Part shown: positions 52,120 to 63,942 of the stretch, piece after piece
Numbering within the stretch: position 1 is the first letter of the stretch
Layout: each line of letters starts with the position of its first letter
Notes under the pieces: model-generated
The model's input: only the letters and a program-made list of their open reading frames with translations
The model's database searches: none
What the model was told of the DNA's origin: nothing
Position numbers and translations under genes: made by a program
Source of the DNA: Aphidius gifuensis
Lineage: Eukaryota; Arthropoda; Insecta; Hymenoptera; Braconidae
Length of the DNA: 64,000 bases
Direction: 5' to 3'
Assembly (NCBI RefSeq): GCF_014905175.1
Contig: NC_057792.1
Location: 20,528,963 to 20,592,962, forward strand

Positions 52120-52860
52120 TATTTCTTTATTCACTGTCAATTTCACGAGGATATATAGCCGTTAATATTAATGTCGGATTAAACCCCCCTGTAAACTCGT
52201 AGCTGTATGTTTTTTTCGAATATTCGACATAGCAATGTGTCGAGACTCGAGTATAAATACGTGTATATAAAACACACACGATGTGAGTATAAAAAACTGC
52301 GTGGAATATCATTTTTTTGTGTGTTATACACGGAAGAAGATAAATAAAAAAAAAAATTTGTATACACATATATATGGGCATCACCAAACAAATTATACGC
52401 GCTCGCAACTAATGATGATTTGTTTAACTTTCCATAAGTCGGGACTCATCAAAGCCAGCGTGTTTGTTGGATGAGTATACAGATATAAAAGAAACGAAAA
52501 AAAAAAAAAAAAAGGAATATATATATAAATAAAATAAATAATAATGCATATGATGAAGATGAGAGTGAGAGAATATATAAATAAATGAAAAATAAAATAA
52601 AGAGAAAAAAGGTGCCGGTGAGTCTCGCTGGTTTTCTCTGATTGAAGCCACAAGGAAAGAACCTGAAGAGGGTCAAATTCTCAGTAACAATACCAACGAA
52701 TTGACCGATACAATAGATCCTAAAAAAAAAAATTTTTAAATCAACCTGAACCGACCCTAAACCCCCCCTCCAAATATCCCTTAATGATCATCACATCTTT
52801 CAAGTTTCAACTAATCGAAATCGAAATCGAAATGAAAAAAAGGATCATCGCACGGATAGA
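52120..52860. promoter_or_regulatory. Noncoding islands near the 3' side of FoxB gene 2
   Basis: Blocks at about 52140-52320, 52375-52480 and 52610-52850 are less A+T-rich. A short GAAATC tandem repeat (ATCGAAATCGAAATCGAAAT) is at about 52816-52835. Several overlapping minus-strand frames of 63-93 codons cross the region, but none has a domain or consistent codon use. Confidence 0.3.
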
Positions 52861-53668
52861 ATTAATTTTTTTTAAAAATATATAGCTGTAATTAAATTAT
52901 TAATTCAAGTTTTTTGTATTTATATTTACAATAATTTATTAATCCACAATAATCCTACTACAAATACTTTCTTTCTCAACATATTATTATTTCATTTTTT
53001 TTTTTTATATTATACTTGTTTATATATATTTTTTTTTTTTTTAGATAAATAATCACTCGGTATAATTTTTTTATACACTTGGCATTATTTATTTATTTGT
53101 GTTATATTATTTTTTCAGCATTATTGTTTTCCTCGTTTTTAAAATTTTTATAAAACAATTTTTTTTTCCTCATTATTTTTTATCAAACGTGAATAAACAG
53201 AAGAGAAAGATTTCGTTGGAAAATAGATAATAATAAAAATTACAAGAAAATAAATAAAACTTTTTTTTTTTTTTTAATATCAATATTTCGAAATTATTAT
53301 TTTCTAGTTCATTTAACAGATAATTTTATCATTTAATTTTTTTTTTTTCACTATTATCATTTACGACTATTATCTCTCTCTCTTTTCGTCGTTCATTTCC
53401 AACAGTCTATATCTTATTACATACACATATATATATTTTTTTTTAAATAAAAACACAGTAAAAGGTAAACCAAAGTTTTCCCATCACTGCAACGATCACA
53501 GCATTTTCCCTCATTCAAAAAAAAATCTAAAAAAAAAAATTTACAATACTGCACATCCACTCACTAGTTTTAATTTTCACTAGATCAATTTCCAAAAAAA
53601 AAAATAAAACAACAAAAATATCATCAATTAATAAAAAAATAATAATCACATGATACATTATTTCACTT
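52861..53668. other. A+T-rich 3' flank of FoxB gene 2
   Basis: Probably the 3' UTR and downstream flank of the FoxB gene ending at 53669. No canonical AATAAA lies within about 550 bases of the stop on the minus strand, so the cleavage site cannot be placed. Confidence 0.45.
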
Positions 53669-56600
53669 TCATGTTGTGGTACCATATGGTGATCTATGAA
53701 TACCAGCACCAGTTGTGATCATTGGAAAACCAGCATAAATTGGTCGTGGTATCAGCAATCCACTTTTATTATTTATATGATTATTAATAATAATATCATC
53801 ATGTTCATTATCATCATCTTCATTCATATTATTATTATTAACATCATCATCTTCATCATCATCATCAGGTGCTATTATATTTTCAATAGTAAATGGTTTT
53901 TTGGCTTTTTTATGACTCGTATTATTATTATTATTATTACTACTATTATTATTATTATTTATAATTATTGTTGTATCAATTATTGGTGATGTTCTTGATG
54001 TTTTATTTTCAATATTTGTATTATCTTGATTATCTAAATAATTTGGTGATAATCTTGGTGATGTATTACCAAATAATACATCTGTTTGTCTGTAAAGCTT
54101 TGTTGATGTTGTTGATGATGATGATGATGACGTTGGTGGTGTTGTTGTTGTTGTTGTTGGTGGTGGTGGTTGTGGTGGTTGTTGTAGTGTTATTGTGTCA
54201 TCATCATAGTGCCTATCACGATATGATATTATATTATTACTTCCATTGTCAATTGATGGAAGACGATTATTGCAAATATTGCTGGATGACTGTAAATATG
54301 CAGGAAGATGATGATTAATATATGAATTATTAAAACCACTAAATGACCAATTATTTGTTTGTATTAAATTATTTGTATCATATGGATTATTAATGTCATT
54401 TGTTGTACCATTTAATCTTTGTCTAGCTTCATTTGTTAATAAATAATAATTTGTTGCTGCTGCTGCTGCTGCTGCTGATGCTGATGATGCTGGTGAATCA
54501 ATTTGTGTATCAATATTATATCCATTTGTTGTTGATGCAACCATCATTCTTCTTTCTTGCATTTCCCATCGCAATAAATCTTCACGTAATCTATGAAGAT
54601 TTGATGCATTTAATGTGTTACTTGGAGATTGTAATGATGATGATGATGATGAAGATGATGTACTTGTTGTACAATTTGTATCTTGATGATTTGGTGGTGG
54701 CATTGATGATGCCAATGCTTGTAATTCATTTTTTAATAATTCTTTATCTGGTTTATGTAACTTGAAACGTTTACGACGACGTAATAATGATCCATTTTCA
54801 AACATTGATAATGCTGCTGGATGTAATGCCCAGTATGCACCTTTTCCATTACCAGGTCTATGTGGTGATCTTGGTATCTGTAAATATACATCAAATCTTT
54901 ATTATTTTTTTGACCTTGGTTTTAGCATACTCAATGTCGTAATATTATTTATTATATTCATTGATAAAGCACGTCTGGAGTTTATATGCACAGGTGATGA
55001 ATGAAATAAATGAAAAAAAAAAATATTAAAATTAAACTGTCTGGCTTATTTTTTCATTGATATTAATATACACAATGTATAGTAATTTATCAAGTAATTT
55101 AATTGATAATTAAAATGATTTTTTATTGTTTTTTTTTGTTGTCAATTGTGGGTGGGTGGTTTATTTTCTTTTTTTTTTTTGTTAAATATTTTATATTTAT
55201 TTCGTTACTCTTTGAGGTGTAAATATAAGGTGAAAGAGTATGTATATTCAATGAGACAATTTGCCTTTTAAAGACTATGTGTTGATAAATCATTCGTGTT
55301 CAATAAATAAACGAGTGTTTGATATGAATCGCCCGCGGTGTAACAACGCCATTTAAATGCCCACTCAATTTATGATCAGCCAACAAGTAATACAACTTTT
55401 AAGACCAACATCGTCATCAATAAAATATATTTATATATATTTTTTTAAATGTCTTTTCTCAATGTCCAATTGCCACTGTTTTACTTTGCCATTTAAATTA
55501 CTATTTATTTATTTTTTTTTTCATTAATTATTCATCATACGGCTATTTATAAAAAATAAAATCAACTCTTTTTTATTTTTATAATTGTTGATTATTTACA
55601 AGCATTTAATTACATGTAGGCAAGTTATTTTTTTTTTCATATATCTACTGTCATTATATACTGTATTTAAATAGAAAAAAATATAATAATATCAAGCAAG
55701 GAAAACATGCTTGCAGGTGCTATTGTTTAGCATGATATTATCATGAACAAAGTGAATCTCAATTTTATTTTTTTAAATTTTTAACTGCGCTTTTAACTAA
55801 CATATTTTAAAATGCAAATAATCATAGAAATTATGTTTAACATGAATAACTGTTATTATTTATTCTTATTTTTTTTTTATTATTTTTTTTTAACTAATTA
55901 AAATAAAAACATTTAATTAAATGACATTGCAGTATTTATTTATTTTTTTCATCACTCAATAAATATAATCCACAGGTTGATTTTAAAATTTATACTTTTA
56001 AAATTTGATATTTAGTTTTTTATTATTCTAATTTAATGTTAGTATAAATTTTTGTTTAAATATTTTATCGATTTAAAAATAATTTTAATGTTGAATTGAT
56101 TGCTGTTAAATTTGTAATTTCGAGGGTTTTTTATTTCGTTTTGTTATTGTTTATTTAATTTGAAATGTAAGTGGAGAGTTTATTATTTTTAATATTTAGG
56201 TCATTTAATTTGATGTCTAGTCGAAAATATAATTAGATCAATTGTGATGATGATATTGTATGCGGCTATCGATGTTGTAAGGTGCGAAGATGATCAATTC
56301 AAAATTGGCAGGTGGCAACCAGATGCTCCAAACGAATAATGACATGGCATGTGCCGACGGCCAAAAAACACCTTTTGCATATATATTTTTTATCATAAAA
56401 ACTCGAATATAAAATTTAAAAATTTGCCCTTTCAATTTATTAAAATAAAATGAGCTCAAAAAATTGCTTTAAAAAATATTTCCAACAAATAAAAAGGAAA
56501 ACAAAATAAACAAACCAATTACTAAGTTATTCTTCAAATTTTTTTCAAAATTAATTAAACATCAAAGTAAACAACAGCAAGACAAATTAATTAAATTATT

Positions 56601-57001
56601 TAATAAATAATTTCTAATGATTTTACATAGTTGAAAAAATAAAAAAATCATAGCCACCAAATTAATTAACAAATTTTTTCGATGAAAAATAATTTTAGAA
56701 ATATTTTAGATGATAAAAATTATTTCCCTTTAATAGAGGAATATTTATAGAAATATTTTAAATGATAATTTTGTTGACTTACCTTGATAAAACAGTCATT
56801 AAATGATAAATTATGTCTCAATGAATTTTGCCATCTTCTTGTGTCTTTTCTATAATACGGAAATCTATCAGCAATAAATTTATATATCTCAGCAAGTGGT
56901 AACATTTTATCTCTCGATGACCATATTGCCATTGCCGTTAATGATATATACGAATACGGTGGTTTTTGATCACCATATGTATCACGCGACGGTCGTGGCA
57001 T
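53669..57001 (-). CDS. fd96Ca: Fork head transcription factor FoxB/FD4-like (gene 2, two coding exons)
   Basis: Coding exons on the minus strand are 57001-56783 (73 codons) and 54877-53669 (402 codons plus TGA), giving 475 residues. The fork head domain spans about residues 12-112: MPRPSRDTYGDQKPPYSYIS, AMAIWSSRDKMLPL, WQNSLRHNLSFNDCFIK, then IPRSPH..GKGAYWALHPAALSMFENGS and LRRRKRFKLHK. The N-terminus and the FKLHKxDKxLL..EL.ALA segment after the domain match insect fd96Ca as I remember it. The long tail has runs of Ser, Ala, Thr, Pro and Asn, then an eh1-like FTIENII (about 402-408), an acidic Asp/Glu/Asn stretch, and a conserved-looking LLIPRPIYAGFP near the end. It acts in the nucleus as a DNA-binding regulator, and the eh1 motif suggests Groucho-dependent repression. 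It is a tandem paralog of the gene at 1587-5148. Several long plus-strand frames here are antisense shadows of its repetitive codons. Confidence 0.93.
54878..56782 (-). other. Intron 1 of FoxB gene 2, inside the fork head domain
   Basis: A 1905 bp phase-0 intron with a GTAAGT donor and TTTACAG acceptor, at the same codon as intron 1 of FoxB gene 1. Less A+T-rich patches are at about 55320-55395 (GAATCGCCCGCGGTGTAAC) and 56250-56370, possible intronic enhancers. The rest is A+T filler. Confidence 0.85.
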
Positions 57002-57399
57002 TATAAATATTTCCTCAATATAAATTCACAACAATCAATTAATAATTCAACTCAAATAATCACTCTAAAATCACATTAACTCATTTAATAATCAATTTTT
57101 CATTTTTTTTTTTTTTTTATTTATAAATCAATCACTTAATAAACATTTAAAAAAAAATAATTATAAAACTCAAATTATAATAAATAAATTGCAAAATAAT
57201 CCAGTAGAAGTCCTTGTGTCTTGATAATTTTAATTTCACAATTTTAATTAGCAAAAATAATGTCACAAAAACCATAAAAACACATTGTTAAAAATTGTAA
57301 AATAAATTTATAATAATCACTGTTTGTTTTTTTTTTAAATATTATTTTATAAATAAATAAATTAATATTGTTGTTATAATACAAGAAGAAGACTTGTTT

Positions 57400-57762
57400 C
57401 AAGTAAGTTTTATAGAAGACAAGTCGAGCTCCCACGTTCGAAGCTTCACAAGCACTGAAAACCAGGTATCCCCACACCCCCGCAAGTATATTATATATCC
57501 CTTCTCTTTGATAGTTGTAACATTTAACAAGACCCCCGTGGATTGGACCATACAAATATACGATTTAAGAATCTATAATAACCTGGTATATACTGAATCA
57601 ACCAATCCGTATGCAATAACGCGAATGGCACCACCTTTCACTGTGAGAAAGGGAATATTAAATGTGTTGGTTTTATTATTGTGTATATGTGAAAACCCTC
57701 CATCATCCTTGTGGGAGGCGGAGTTTGGTATCAAGCTACCGCCTATTCAACCCTTTTTATAA
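57400..57762 (-). promoter_or_regulatory. Probable promoter region of FoxB gene 2
   Basis: A block 400-760 bases upstream of the start codon is much less A+T-rich than its flanks. On the minus strand it has TATATAA at 57497-57491, an initiator-like TCAGTG with A at 57456, a CCAAT at 57546-57542, and a CCAAT in the opposite orientation at 57602-57606. The TATA-to-initiator spacing (about 41) is longer than usual, so the exact start is uncertain. Frames of 103-122 codons on both strands reflect the higher GC and resemble no known protein. Confidence 0.4.
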
Positions 57763-60686
57763 ATAAAATATTATTATTGTTGTTTTGTTATTTTTTAAAT
57801 GTTCAATTTTCAATTAAGAAAAAAAATATTTTTTAAATTGTTCAAGTAGATAAGGTAAACGATTGTTCGGTCAGAAAAGAAAATTATTATATTTTTTTTT
57901 TTTTTTTTAGAATAATTGTTTATGTAATTTTATGGTTGTTTTGTTTTTGGAAATTTGGTTTTTTTAATGGGTGAAGATTTGAGGGACATGGAGGGTTGTA
58001 AGTAGATTGAGTAAATGTTTGGTCAGACTGAGAAAATTAATTTTTATTTTGAGCTTAAAAATTAAATTAAATTCATTGATTTTAGTGGCTTTTTTTTTAT
58101 TATTATTTGTTTATTGAATTTTATTAATGAAATTAAAAAAAAAATAATGATTGTTGTATTGTTTAGTAGTTTAGAATTTTTTGTTGAATCTTTTTAAAAA
58201 TAATTTAAAAAATAAAATAATTGTAAAAGTTTATTTATACATGTAGAGTGATTAGAAAATTAAAAAATTGATTCAATTTTGATTTATTCGTTTTATTATT
58301 AATTTAATAAAATAATAATTAATACAGTTTTATTTTTTATTTGTTAAAAAAATGAGGAAAAAGTTTAATAATTATAAAATCAAAAAAATATAAATTTAAT
58401 TTTATATTGATATTTGCTTATTTATTTATTAAAAATAATAAATAATTTATATTTTTTAACAAATATTTTTTATAAAATTTAAAAAATAAATTTAATTTGA
58501 TTAATTTTGTTATTTATATATATTTTAATTATTATTATTTGTTTATTAATTTTTTATTGAAAAAAAAAGCGAAAAAAAACGAAATTATCATAATTTTAAC
58601 TTTATTATTTTTATTAAAAAACAAACGATATTTTTCATTTAAATAAAATAAAAGAATTGATTTTATTAATCAACTAAATCGACATTAATTTAATTTTAAA
58701 AAAATAATTAAAAAAGAGCATTTTTAGTTAAAAAAAAAAAAATAATAATTTAAATGTAAAATTCAATTTTTAATAGATTATTTCGAGTTAATATTGTTTA
58801 AATGTTATAAAACAAAGTTAAACGGTACGTGTTAGTAGATGATAAAAAGATGATGATGAAGAAGAAGAACAAGAAGACGAATAATAATAATAATAATAAT
58901 AAAAAAATAAGAAAAAGAAAAAAGGTAATTGATTTCATGCTCGAGTAATCGCATCTCTTTGAAATTGAGTGTCTAAGAATATAAGTGTTTGAGAAGGGGT
59001 AAAAAGAAGGTTGAAGATATATTGTTGAATAAGTTTGTGGTTGAGTTTATATATATAAATTGTTAATGTAGTGTGTTGGAGGTGTCTCATACGTCATGGC
59101 CGCGAATACGATCTCACCATGTCAGTTTTAAGTAACGCCCATCTTGTACAGTATAATATACAATATACATTGCCTCTTCAACATTTTCAAGTACTTGTAC
59201 TCTCTTATGTTGTGCATCAAGTTTATTTATATATTTTATTTTATTTTTTTACCTCGCGGTTATTGTGGTGCAGAAGCACAATACTTTCAGGGTAACAAGA
59301 CACTTTATTTTGCTTCAGGAAAAATATATATTTTTAATTTTTTTTTTTTTTTTCAAAATATATATATTTTGTATGTAATTTTACTAATTCGTTATAGTTA
59401 CTGTAATTTACTTGCTTTTTATTTTAATCAATAGTGTGATGAATTTTATTTCAAGGAGAAATTTTTTTTTAAATATCAAATTTCATTTTTTACATTGCTG
59501 AAAATATTATTTTTTGTTAGTAAAATTATGACTGTTTTTATCATTTATATAATCAATCAAATTTCGTAATCACATTTCTTGATTTCTGTTAAAATTTTTA
59601 GCAACAAAAATTGCTGTTTTTTGTTGCTATTTTATTTTTGTCAATAACTTGATATAAAATAATAAATACATATTGTGAAAAATTGCATTTAATAACTAAT
59701 CAATTACTTGAAAATATTAAAGACATAGCTATTTGTAAGTAGACACTAAAGTTTGATAGCTGAAAAAAATATATTTTTATACAGACATATTCCATTCAAC
59801 TCACTGTATTCTATTTAAATCAACAGGTTGATATGTGCGCACTATGACCACAATCATTCACTATTTATTCTAGTTTGCCATTCAACGAATTCATACAAAA
59901 AAAAAAGAAAAATCATTGATAAATTTATCCTATAAAATTTTAATTATTAATTGTTGAATAGACACTCATATTAATCAGCAACAGCAGAAAATTTCTTCAG
60001 GTTGTCGTCAATGATTCTTCAAGTATATCATCAAATTTGTATCCAATGTCATCTAGAGAGTGTATTCTTCAAATAAATTTGTGATATGAAATTGATGATT
60101 TAATTAATTAAATTAATGAAAGAGGACAAACGTGTTTAAATACAAAATTAAATGCTCTATAATATATAGACAATGTTCATCAAGACAATAAACTATTTCC
60201 ATTGGTAATTGGTATTTTAATAAATTTCAAAAAATGGTTGTATTATTTTAGCTCATCAAGATCACCAGTTTTTATTTTTTTCTCTAGCCTAGATGGAGAT
60301 TTTTAAATTTAATTGTCATTAATAATTATAAATGATAATTAGAGTTTTATGTGTACTTTAAATAAATTACGATCAAGATTTAAATTTAAATTTGCCAATT
60401 TAGATTATATAATTAAAATAAAACTTTTTAAAAAATTATTTTTGTAAATCCACTATAACTTCAGATGGTAACACAAAAATTTATTGATAATAAATTCAAA
60501 TATTTTCTTTACCGATAAATTAAACCATTTAATTATTATTATTATTATTTATAAAATTAATTAATTAAAAAATAAAAATACAAATTTGATGATATTTTAA
60601 TATTTAATTTCAGAATAATTGTTGACATTTAAAAAATTTACAATCAATATAAATATTTATGTAATTTATGTAGCTAAATAATTAAA
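57763..60686. other. Spacer between FoxB gene 2 and RABGGTB
   Basis: No gene is firmly supported. A short imperfect duplication pairs about 57844-57886 with 58000-58038 (AAGTAGAT..GTAAA..GGTCAGA). An ATA/AAG microsatellite is at about 58850-58925. A less A+T-rich island lies at about 59065-59300. The part at 59955-60290 contains short protein-like minus-strand frames described under findings. The end next to 60687 is the RABGGTB 3' UTR. Confidence 0.5.
60480..60485 (-). terminator. Candidate poly(A) signal of RABGGTB
   Basis: This is the nearest AATAAA on the minus strand after the RABGGTB stop, about 200 bases downstream. Placement is by hexamer only. Confidence 0.35.
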
Positions 60687-62005
60687 TCATCTTTCAAGTT
60701 TTGTTGGTTTAATACCAAGACGTTCAATAATATATTCAGGCATGCAGTATGTTGGATTAATTGGTTTCAATTTAGAATCAGCTTCCAACAATGATACAGC
60801 AGTAAGACCAAATAGTGTATGAAATGGATCAACCATATCACCAGGTCTATCGCTAAAACCTCCAGTTTCAGTGTCTTGACAAGCAAGCACAAATTCTAAT
60901 AATTTATTTTTATCAATCCAATGTAATTTGCCTAAAATTGTTAACGATGATAAGACCCACCAAGAATAACAAACATCAGGTAATTTTTCTGGTCTTCCAT
61001 TGAGACCACCAGAGGGTAATTGTCGTTCACAAAGCCACCAGCCAAGTCTATCAGCATCAACCAAATGTAAATGTCCTTAAAAATCAAAAATTCAATTAAA
61101 CAATTAGTATTTAATTCAATCAATTAATTTAATTTAATTTAACTAACCAGTTATTGACAAAAGACCAAGACAACAATAAATTAAACCAGCATGACTTTCT
61201 GATCCAGGTCTTGATCCAAATCCACCATCAAAATTCATACAACTTTTGACAAATTCAACAGCTTTTTCAACATTAATTTCATCCAATTTTCCCTGTTGAA
61301 TAAATACATAAATAATTACACAATATTTATCAATAAAATTCAATGACTTTGTTGATTAAAAAAATAAAAAAATTACTATTACCAATAGTGATAATGTTGC
61401 AACAGCACAAAATGAAAATCTAGTATCAACTTCACCCCAATTATCACCAGTGAAGCTGCCATCAGGCTGCATTCTTTCTTTGACATATTTAACAACTTTA
61501 TCAACATCAATAACATCAAGTGCATCATACATACAAAGTACCTGTACTGCACTTAGTGTATACAAAAGATGAGGATCATGATTGATACTTGGACTAATAC
61601 CACCACAATCACTTTGACATTTTCCTATGAATTCTAACACTTCATCTTTATTTGTTTCATCAAGATTACCCATCAAATCCAATGCTGTCAGTCCCCAATA
61701 TATACCAGACATTCTCAGATGTTCAGTCATACAGTACATCTAGAAATTTGTAATTTAAATTAATTAATTTTCATTTAATTTGCACAGAATTAATTCAATT
61801 ATATTTACATAATCATCTTTGTTTTTTCCATAAGCAGCTATGAATGCTGTATGCTTTGCCAAAAGTAATTTTGGAATTTTTTTTGGTAATTGTACATCTT
61901 TTACCAAGGTAGCCTGAACAAAAAAAAAAAAATACAATTATTAATATTTATTTAACAACATAATAAATTTAATATTTATTATTGTTTATTTACAATAATT
62001 ACCAT
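60687..62005 (-). CDS. RABGGTB: Rab geranylgeranyltransferase (type II) subunit beta
   Basis: Five coding exons on the minus strand: 62005-62003, 61913-61809, 61739-61383, 61292-61148 and 61075-60687 (3 + 105 + 357 + 145 + 389 = 999 nt), giving 332 residues, about the usual length of the family. Recognisable segments run in order: KDDYMYCMTEHLRMSGIYWG, CQSDCGGISPSINHDPHLLY, DGSFTGDNWGEVDTRFSFCA, NFDGGFGSRPGSESHAG, WWLCERQLPSGGLNGRPEKL and PGDMVDPFHTLFGL. These are the prenyltransferase alpha-alpha barrel repeats. The zinc ligands are D237, C239 and H289, equivalent to 238/240/290 in mammals. With the alpha subunit and Rab escort protein it attaches geranylgeranyl groups to C-terminal cysteines of Rab GTPases in the cytosol. 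The first coding exon holds only the ATG. All introns are GT-AG. It is divergent from WDR43. Confidence 0.96.
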
Positions 62006-62412
62006 TTTGTTTTGTTGATAATTTAACAATGAGTCACTTGTCAATTTTTTGTTACTTTAAAAAACACTTTACAATATCAATTGTTATTTAAAACACAATA
62101 AACAACAATTAAAATTTTATTTTATTTTATTTTTAAGCTATCTTTTATTTTAATAATTAATAAAACCTTTGTTTATTTTGTTTATTTTTTAACACAAAAT
62201 TATGACAGGGAGAGACAGAGAAATAATAGAAGACAGAGAAAAAAAAAAGAGCATGATAAGCCTGTTATTTTTTTGACCGACTAAATTTGTGGTGGATTTA
62301 TGAACTACATGTTTTTTATTGACTATTGACTATTGTTGACTATTGAGGTTGATTGAGGTTATAGTCAATTTGTATTCTGATAAAAAATTGATAATAAAAA
62401 TTGATTTAAAAA
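62006..62412. promoter_or_regulatory. Bidirectional promoter between RABGGTB and WDR43
   Basis: The 407 bp between two start codons on opposite strands must hold both 5' UTRs and a shared or abutting promoter. Near the WDR43 side is a short tandem repeat of ATTGACT/ATTGAGG type at about 62318-62365. No TATA box at a convincing distance is seen for either gene, which fits housekeeping promoters. Confidence 0.6.
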
Positions 62413-63942
62413 ATGTCCAATAATTCTGAATTTTCTCCTAATGGAGAATACTGGGCACAATGTAGTAATGATGGTAAATTAAAAATTTGGGAAACATCAA
62501 CAAGTCGTTTGAAGCAAGAATTTACTCCAAATCTTCACTTGTCATCACCATGCAGTGTTTTAGAATGGCTGATTGTCGGCCAGCAAGCTCCCACCACGGT
62601 ATGCCATGTGGTTTAATATAAAAATTTTTAAGGCTATCATTAAATTAATGAAAAATTATAAATAATATATTTTTTTAGGCATCACCATGGAAAAAAAGAA
62701 AAAGGAAATCAGGTGTTATCGAGGATACCGAACAAAAGCAAATAATTGCAATGGGTTCAGTTAGTGGAAAAGTAACACTCTATGATTTATCAACAGCATC
62801 AGTATGTAGTATATTAGATAATGGACATACATCAACAATAACAGCAATAACATGGTCAGCAATAAGTGGTTTATTTACTGCTGGTGATGATCATCAAATA
62901 ATACAATGGAATATTCAAGATAATTGTTTAAAATGTAAATGGACATCTGGAAAAGTTAAAGTAACATCTTTAGAAACATTGAGTGATGGTAAATCATTAA
63001 TATCAGCTGGTAGAACAATAACATGGTGGAACCTAGATACAAAACAAATTATTGGTACATTTACTGGTCATGCAACACAAATAAATTTATTAAAATCAAT
63101 TAAAATTGATGATAATATTAGTTATTTAGTAAGTGGATCAATTGGTACAAATTATTTATCAGTATGGTCATTAAATGAACCAAAAAAAAATAAAACACCA
63201 ACAACAAGTTTACAATTAAATGATGATCCAGTATCATTGTCAGTTAAAAATTATGATGATAATTCAACAATAACAATTTTAGCTGCAAATAGATCTGGAC
63301 AAGTTAATGTATTTAATTATCAACCAAATGGACAAACAATTAAACAATTAAATCCAAGTTTAACTGTTATTATTGCATCTGATTCATCATCATCATTATC
63401 AACACCAACACAACAACAAAAAGATTCATCACAAGTGCAATCAATACCAATACAAACAGCATGTTTAACTGATGATCAAAAATTATTAATTGCATATGGT
63501 AAATTAATTGATTTAACATTTGAAAAATTAACACCAGATTATTCAGATAAAGTACAAAGTTTAATAAGAACAGATGGTAGAAAATTAAAAGATAAAAAAG
63601 ATGAAAGTATAAGTAAAATTAAAGCAGTTGATACTGATAATGCTGAATATGTAACAAGTGGATTAACAACATTAAATAAAAGAACTAAAAATTCAACTGG
63701 TTCACAATTACCATTAAAAGATAGACTGGAAAATTTAAGTTTAAATGTTGAAAATATTAATACAAATGGTAAAACACCAACAAAAGTACATAACATGGCA
63801 CAATTATTGATACAAGGATTAAATAGTAAAGATAAAACAATATTACAAAATGTATTGAATAATCGTGATGAAAGAATTATTAAAAATACAATTGGTAGTT
63901 TACCTGTTCAGGCAATAACACCATTATTGAAAGAGTTTCATG
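62413..63942 (+). CDS. WDR43: WD repeat protein 43 / UTP5, ribosome biogenesis factor (3' end outside window)
   Basis: Coding exons are 62413-62598 (62 codons, donor GTATGC) and 62679 to about 63942 (acceptor TTTTTTAG). The start at MSNNSEFSPNGEYWAQC opens directly into the first WD blade, as in the family. Blades include GKLKIWETSTSRL, GKVTLYDLSTASV, GDDHQIIQWNIQDNCLKCKW, SAGRTITWWNLDTK and FTGHATQINLL. A basic KKRKRKS at about residues 67-73 sits where the human protein has RKKRKSE. From about residue 425 the Utp12 domain begins (AQLLIQGLNSKDKTILQNVL, then NTIGSLPVQAITPLLKEF). The frame reaches a TAA at 63948-63950, but that lies inside a GTAAAT donor context at 63943, and the Utp12 domain is cut short, so I infer splicing to an exon beyond the window. 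It acts in the nucleolus in the t-UTP part of the small-subunit processome. Confidence 0.92.

Noticed and set aside
53696..54765. Three plus-strand frames of 97-116 codons, rich in Ile, Leu, Met or Val
   Set aside because: They are antisense shadows of the Asn-, Asp-, Ser- and Thr-rich repeats in exon 2 of FoxB gene 2.
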